A stretch of DNA of 6,888 bases from a bacterium (GTDB lineage: Bacteria; Auribacterota; UBA3054; B51-G9), in assembly GCA_029933535.1 (NCBI GenBank), contig JAOZNZ010000004.1, positions 2,757 through 9,644 on the forward strand, in the 5' to 3' direction. The notes beneath the pieces are model-generated. The model had not been told where the DNA came from. It did not search any database and saw nothing but the letters and a program-made list of their open reading frames with translations. Made by a program: the position numbers and the translations under genes. This document shows positions 5,726-6,888 of the stretch, piece by piece (positions within the stretch are counted from its first letter, which is position 1; each line of letters opens with the position of its first letter).

Positions 5726-5781
5726 AATACCTCCCTTGTGAAGATTAAAAAAACTTTTGCAACACTTAAAACCCCAAGTAT

Positions 5782-5810
5782 ATTATATCATAAATATGTA
5801 AAAAGCACAA
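5782..5810 (-). promoter_or_regulatory. Extended -10 promoter of the PEP-CTERM gene
   Basis: On the minus strand TTGTGC (5810-5805), a 17-nt spacer ending in TGA, then TATAAT (5787-5782). The consensus -10 with the TGn extension can offset the imperfect -35. The leader would be about 105 nt and include the duplicated start region. Confidence 0.7.
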
Positions 5811-5818
5811 CTTTTCGT

Positions 5819-5894
5819 GATAGTTCAAAAAAAAAATTAACAAAAGCAAATCTCCTTTTTTATTTGCCTCAGTAACATTTTATTTTGAACTATC
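5819..5894. repeat. 12-bp perfect inverted repeat enclosing a weak terminator-like hairpin
   Basis: GATAGTTCAAAA (5819-5830) is the exact reverse complement of TTTTGAACTATC (5883-5894), 52 bp apart. Inside, on the minus strand, AGGCAAAT (5869-5862) pairs with ATTTGCTT (5851-5844; one G-T wobble, 10-nt loop), followed by a T-rich run (5843-5826). This may terminate transcripts from the transporter gene ending at 6025, or the whole 76-bp unit may be a small palindromic element. No target-site duplication is evident. Confidence 0.5.
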
Positions 5895-5930
5895 CAGGAT
5901 TTTGACAGGGATTTTAAAGGGAGTTAGCGA

Positions 5931-5973
5931 GATTTGATTCCCCCTTTATTAAAGGGGGCGGGGGGATTTGATT
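5931..5973. repeat. CCCCCTTT/AAAGGGGG hairpin flanked by GATTTGATT direct repeats
   Basis: CCCCCTTTATTAAAGGGGG (5940-5958) is a perfect palindrome around one T. GATTTGATT lies on both sides, at 5931-5939 and 5965-5973. The adjoining 5896-5920 has GGATTTT twice and AAAGGGAG. It resembles C/G-run hairpin repeats dispersed in many bacterial genomes (recall, not a search). It lacks a T-run on either strand and so is a poor terminator. Confidence 0.6.
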
Positions 5974-6024
5974 ACAAGATGATCACGCCGCACGTGTTAC
6001 TTCGTTAGGCATTACATTTTCTCT

Positions 6025-6888
6025 TCATTCTTCTTGCACGTTATTGGAACTTATAATCGCTATCACTGTTCCTGCAACAATCAATGCTGCACCGGGATAA
6101 AACCAGTTGTGAGGAATTTCACCAAATATCACAGCAGCGGCAATAGAAACTAATACAAATTGTGCCGGAACAGAAAAAGAAACCATCTGTGTCTTCGCGT
6201 GACGCAGAAGATAAATAGCAAGAGTATGACCTCCGATTGTCGGAAAAACAACGAGCGCCGCGAGCGAAAGTATACTACGTGTATCACCAACGGATATTCC
6301 ATCGAAAAAAATGTACGCTATTGCCACCTGTACTAAAGTTGCGGTAATATAAACTTGCCAGCTGAAAAGAATAACATGCTGTTTTCCTCTGTACTTCCTG
6401 CCAAGAACAAAATACACGCCGCAACAAAAAGCTGAGAAAAGGGCTACCAGTGATCCGGCTATATCTCCCGGCACGTTCGTGAACTGTCGTGCAAGCAGCC
6501 ATCCGGCACCCATGATCGATAAAACTACACCTATGAACTCATACTTATTTAGTTTTTCTTTAATTAACACATGTGCTATGAAGGGAACAATAAGCGGCAT
6601 GAGTGCAACAAATAATGCGGCATTTGCCACAGTAGTATGCTGAATCGCCCAACACCATGTTGAGAAATGCAGACCAAAAGCCACACCGGCTAAGACAGCG
6701 CCAGTGTTAAATACAGCTGGTTTACCTTCCCGTAACCACGCTCTCAACCAAAAAGGAAAAAGAATAACAGCCGCGCCGAACGCGCGCCAGAAGCCGATAC
6801 TGACAGCTGAAATATCACATAGCCTAACCAGCACAGCTGCACTGGCAGAAAACACAGTAACAAGTATCCAAACCAAATAGATATGTTG
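6025..6888 (-). CDS. DMT-superfamily transporter with two EamA domains, 5' end outside the window
   Basis: 287 residues are visible. The frame is open to the window edge (QHIYLVWILV...), so the true start probably lies beyond it; a TTG at 6876 is possible but unconvincing. About ten hydrophobic segments form two EamA repeats. The first contains GFWRAFGAAVILFPFW and ends with ALFVALMPLIVPFIAHVLIK-EKL and a glycine-containing helix. The second contains CCGVYFVLGRKYR and ends with SFSVPAQFVLVSIAAAVIFG-EIP and a final helix (AALIVAGTVIAII). The paired P...(K/G)E pattern is typical of drug/metabolite exporters of the inner membrane. The substrate cannot be predicted. The C-terminus is a short polar tail (SSNNVQEE). 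It has no clear link to the neighbouring genes. Confidence 0.9.
   Translation of the reverse strand, partial: QHIYLVWILVTVFSASAAVLVRLCDISAVSIGFWRAFGAAVILFPFWLRAWLREGKPAVFNTGAVLAGVAFGLHFSTWCWAIQHTTVANAALFVALMPLIVPFIAHVLIKEKLNKYEFIGVVLSIMGAGWLLARQFTNVPGDIAGSLVALFSAFCCGVYFVLGRKYRGKQHVILFSWQVYITATLVQVAIAYIFFDGISVGDTRSILSLAALVVFPTIGGHTLAIYLLRHAKTQMVSFSVPAQFVLVSIAAAVIFGEIPHNWFYPGAALIVAGTVIAIISSNNVQEE

Larger units (their letters stand above)
5663..5771. repeat. Degenerate tandem duplication of the PEP-CTERM gene start region
   Basis: On the plus strand, the block from 5663 (TTGAACATGATTACCTCC...) recurs from 5718 (TTGAACATAATACCTCCC...). Shared parts, in the same order, are TTGAACAT, TACCTCC, TTGT, AGATTAA and CAACACTT. 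The period is about 55 bp, with roughly 70 percent identity and small gaps by eye. Each copy contains a Shine-Dalgarno, an ATG and the codons for Met-Phe-Asn. Confidence 0.75.
5671..6024. other. 354-bp gene-free stretch between the transporter and the PEP-CTERM gene
   Basis: It holds the duplicated leader, the extended -10 promoter, the 12-bp inverted repeat and the C/G-run hairpin, each listed separately. From 5974 to 6024 I see nothing beyond short palindromes (TGATCA, CACGTG). No RNA gene was recognised. Confidence 0.7.

Noticed and set aside
5663..5875. Plus-strand 70-codon frame in the leader of the PEP-CTERM gene
   Set aside because: Low-complexity translation across promoter and repeats, with no ribosome site or family resemblance.
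5985..6011. Nine-codon minus-strand frame (MPNEVTRAA) after the transporter
   Set aside because: Too short to judge, with no convincing ribosome site.

Overview
All recognisable genes lie on the minus strand, so the window reads right to left. The DNA is fairly AT-rich. The best taxonomic clue is a secreted protein with a PEP-CTERM tail and an N-terminal block (GGPHKMHFPQLPDP) that I associate with uncultured anaerobic Planctomycetota, Phycisphaerae-like. This is recall, not a search result. Related candidate phyla such as Omnitrophota are possible, and the short-repeat inserts between genes fit the same kind of genome. Layout from the right: (1) 6888-6025, a DMT/EamA transporter cut by the window edge. 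(2) 6024-5671, a gene-free stretch holding a CCCCCTTT/AAAGGGGG hairpin repeat, a 12-bp inverted repeat around a weak terminator-like hairpin, an extended -10 promoter, and a degenerate tandem duplication of the next gene's ribosome site and start codon. (3) 5670-4915, the PEP-CTERM secreted protein, closed by a good intrinsic terminator at 4861-4834. (4) 4803-4775, a near-consensus sigma-70 promoter that opens an operon running off the left edge. The operon order is: HydB/AsrA-like iron-sulfur subunit, HydG/AsrB-like FAD/NAD(P) subunit, HycB-like polyferredoxin, NuoH/EchB-like membrane subunit, NuoB/EchC-like small subunit, NuoC/EchD-like subunit, and the first 56 residues of a NuoD/EchE-like large subunit. 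How they may work together (inference): the FAD subunit exchanges a hydride with NAD(P)H, the two iron-sulfur proteins carry single electrons, the NuoB/NuoC/NuoD arm holds the catalytic site, and NuoH couples this to ion movement. The result would be a membrane-bound energy-converting oxidoreductase with a sulfhydrogenase-type NAD(P)H module attached. Whether it is a true [NiFe] hydrogenase cannot be decided here, because the nickel-binding cysteines of the large subunit lie beyond the left edge. Most notable details: the polyferredoxin appears to have lost exactly the four cysteines of one cluster; each of the three long gaps in the operon (135, 76 and 105 bp) contains a different repeat; and the PEP-CTERM gene has a duplicated start region that creates an 11-codon leader reading frame.
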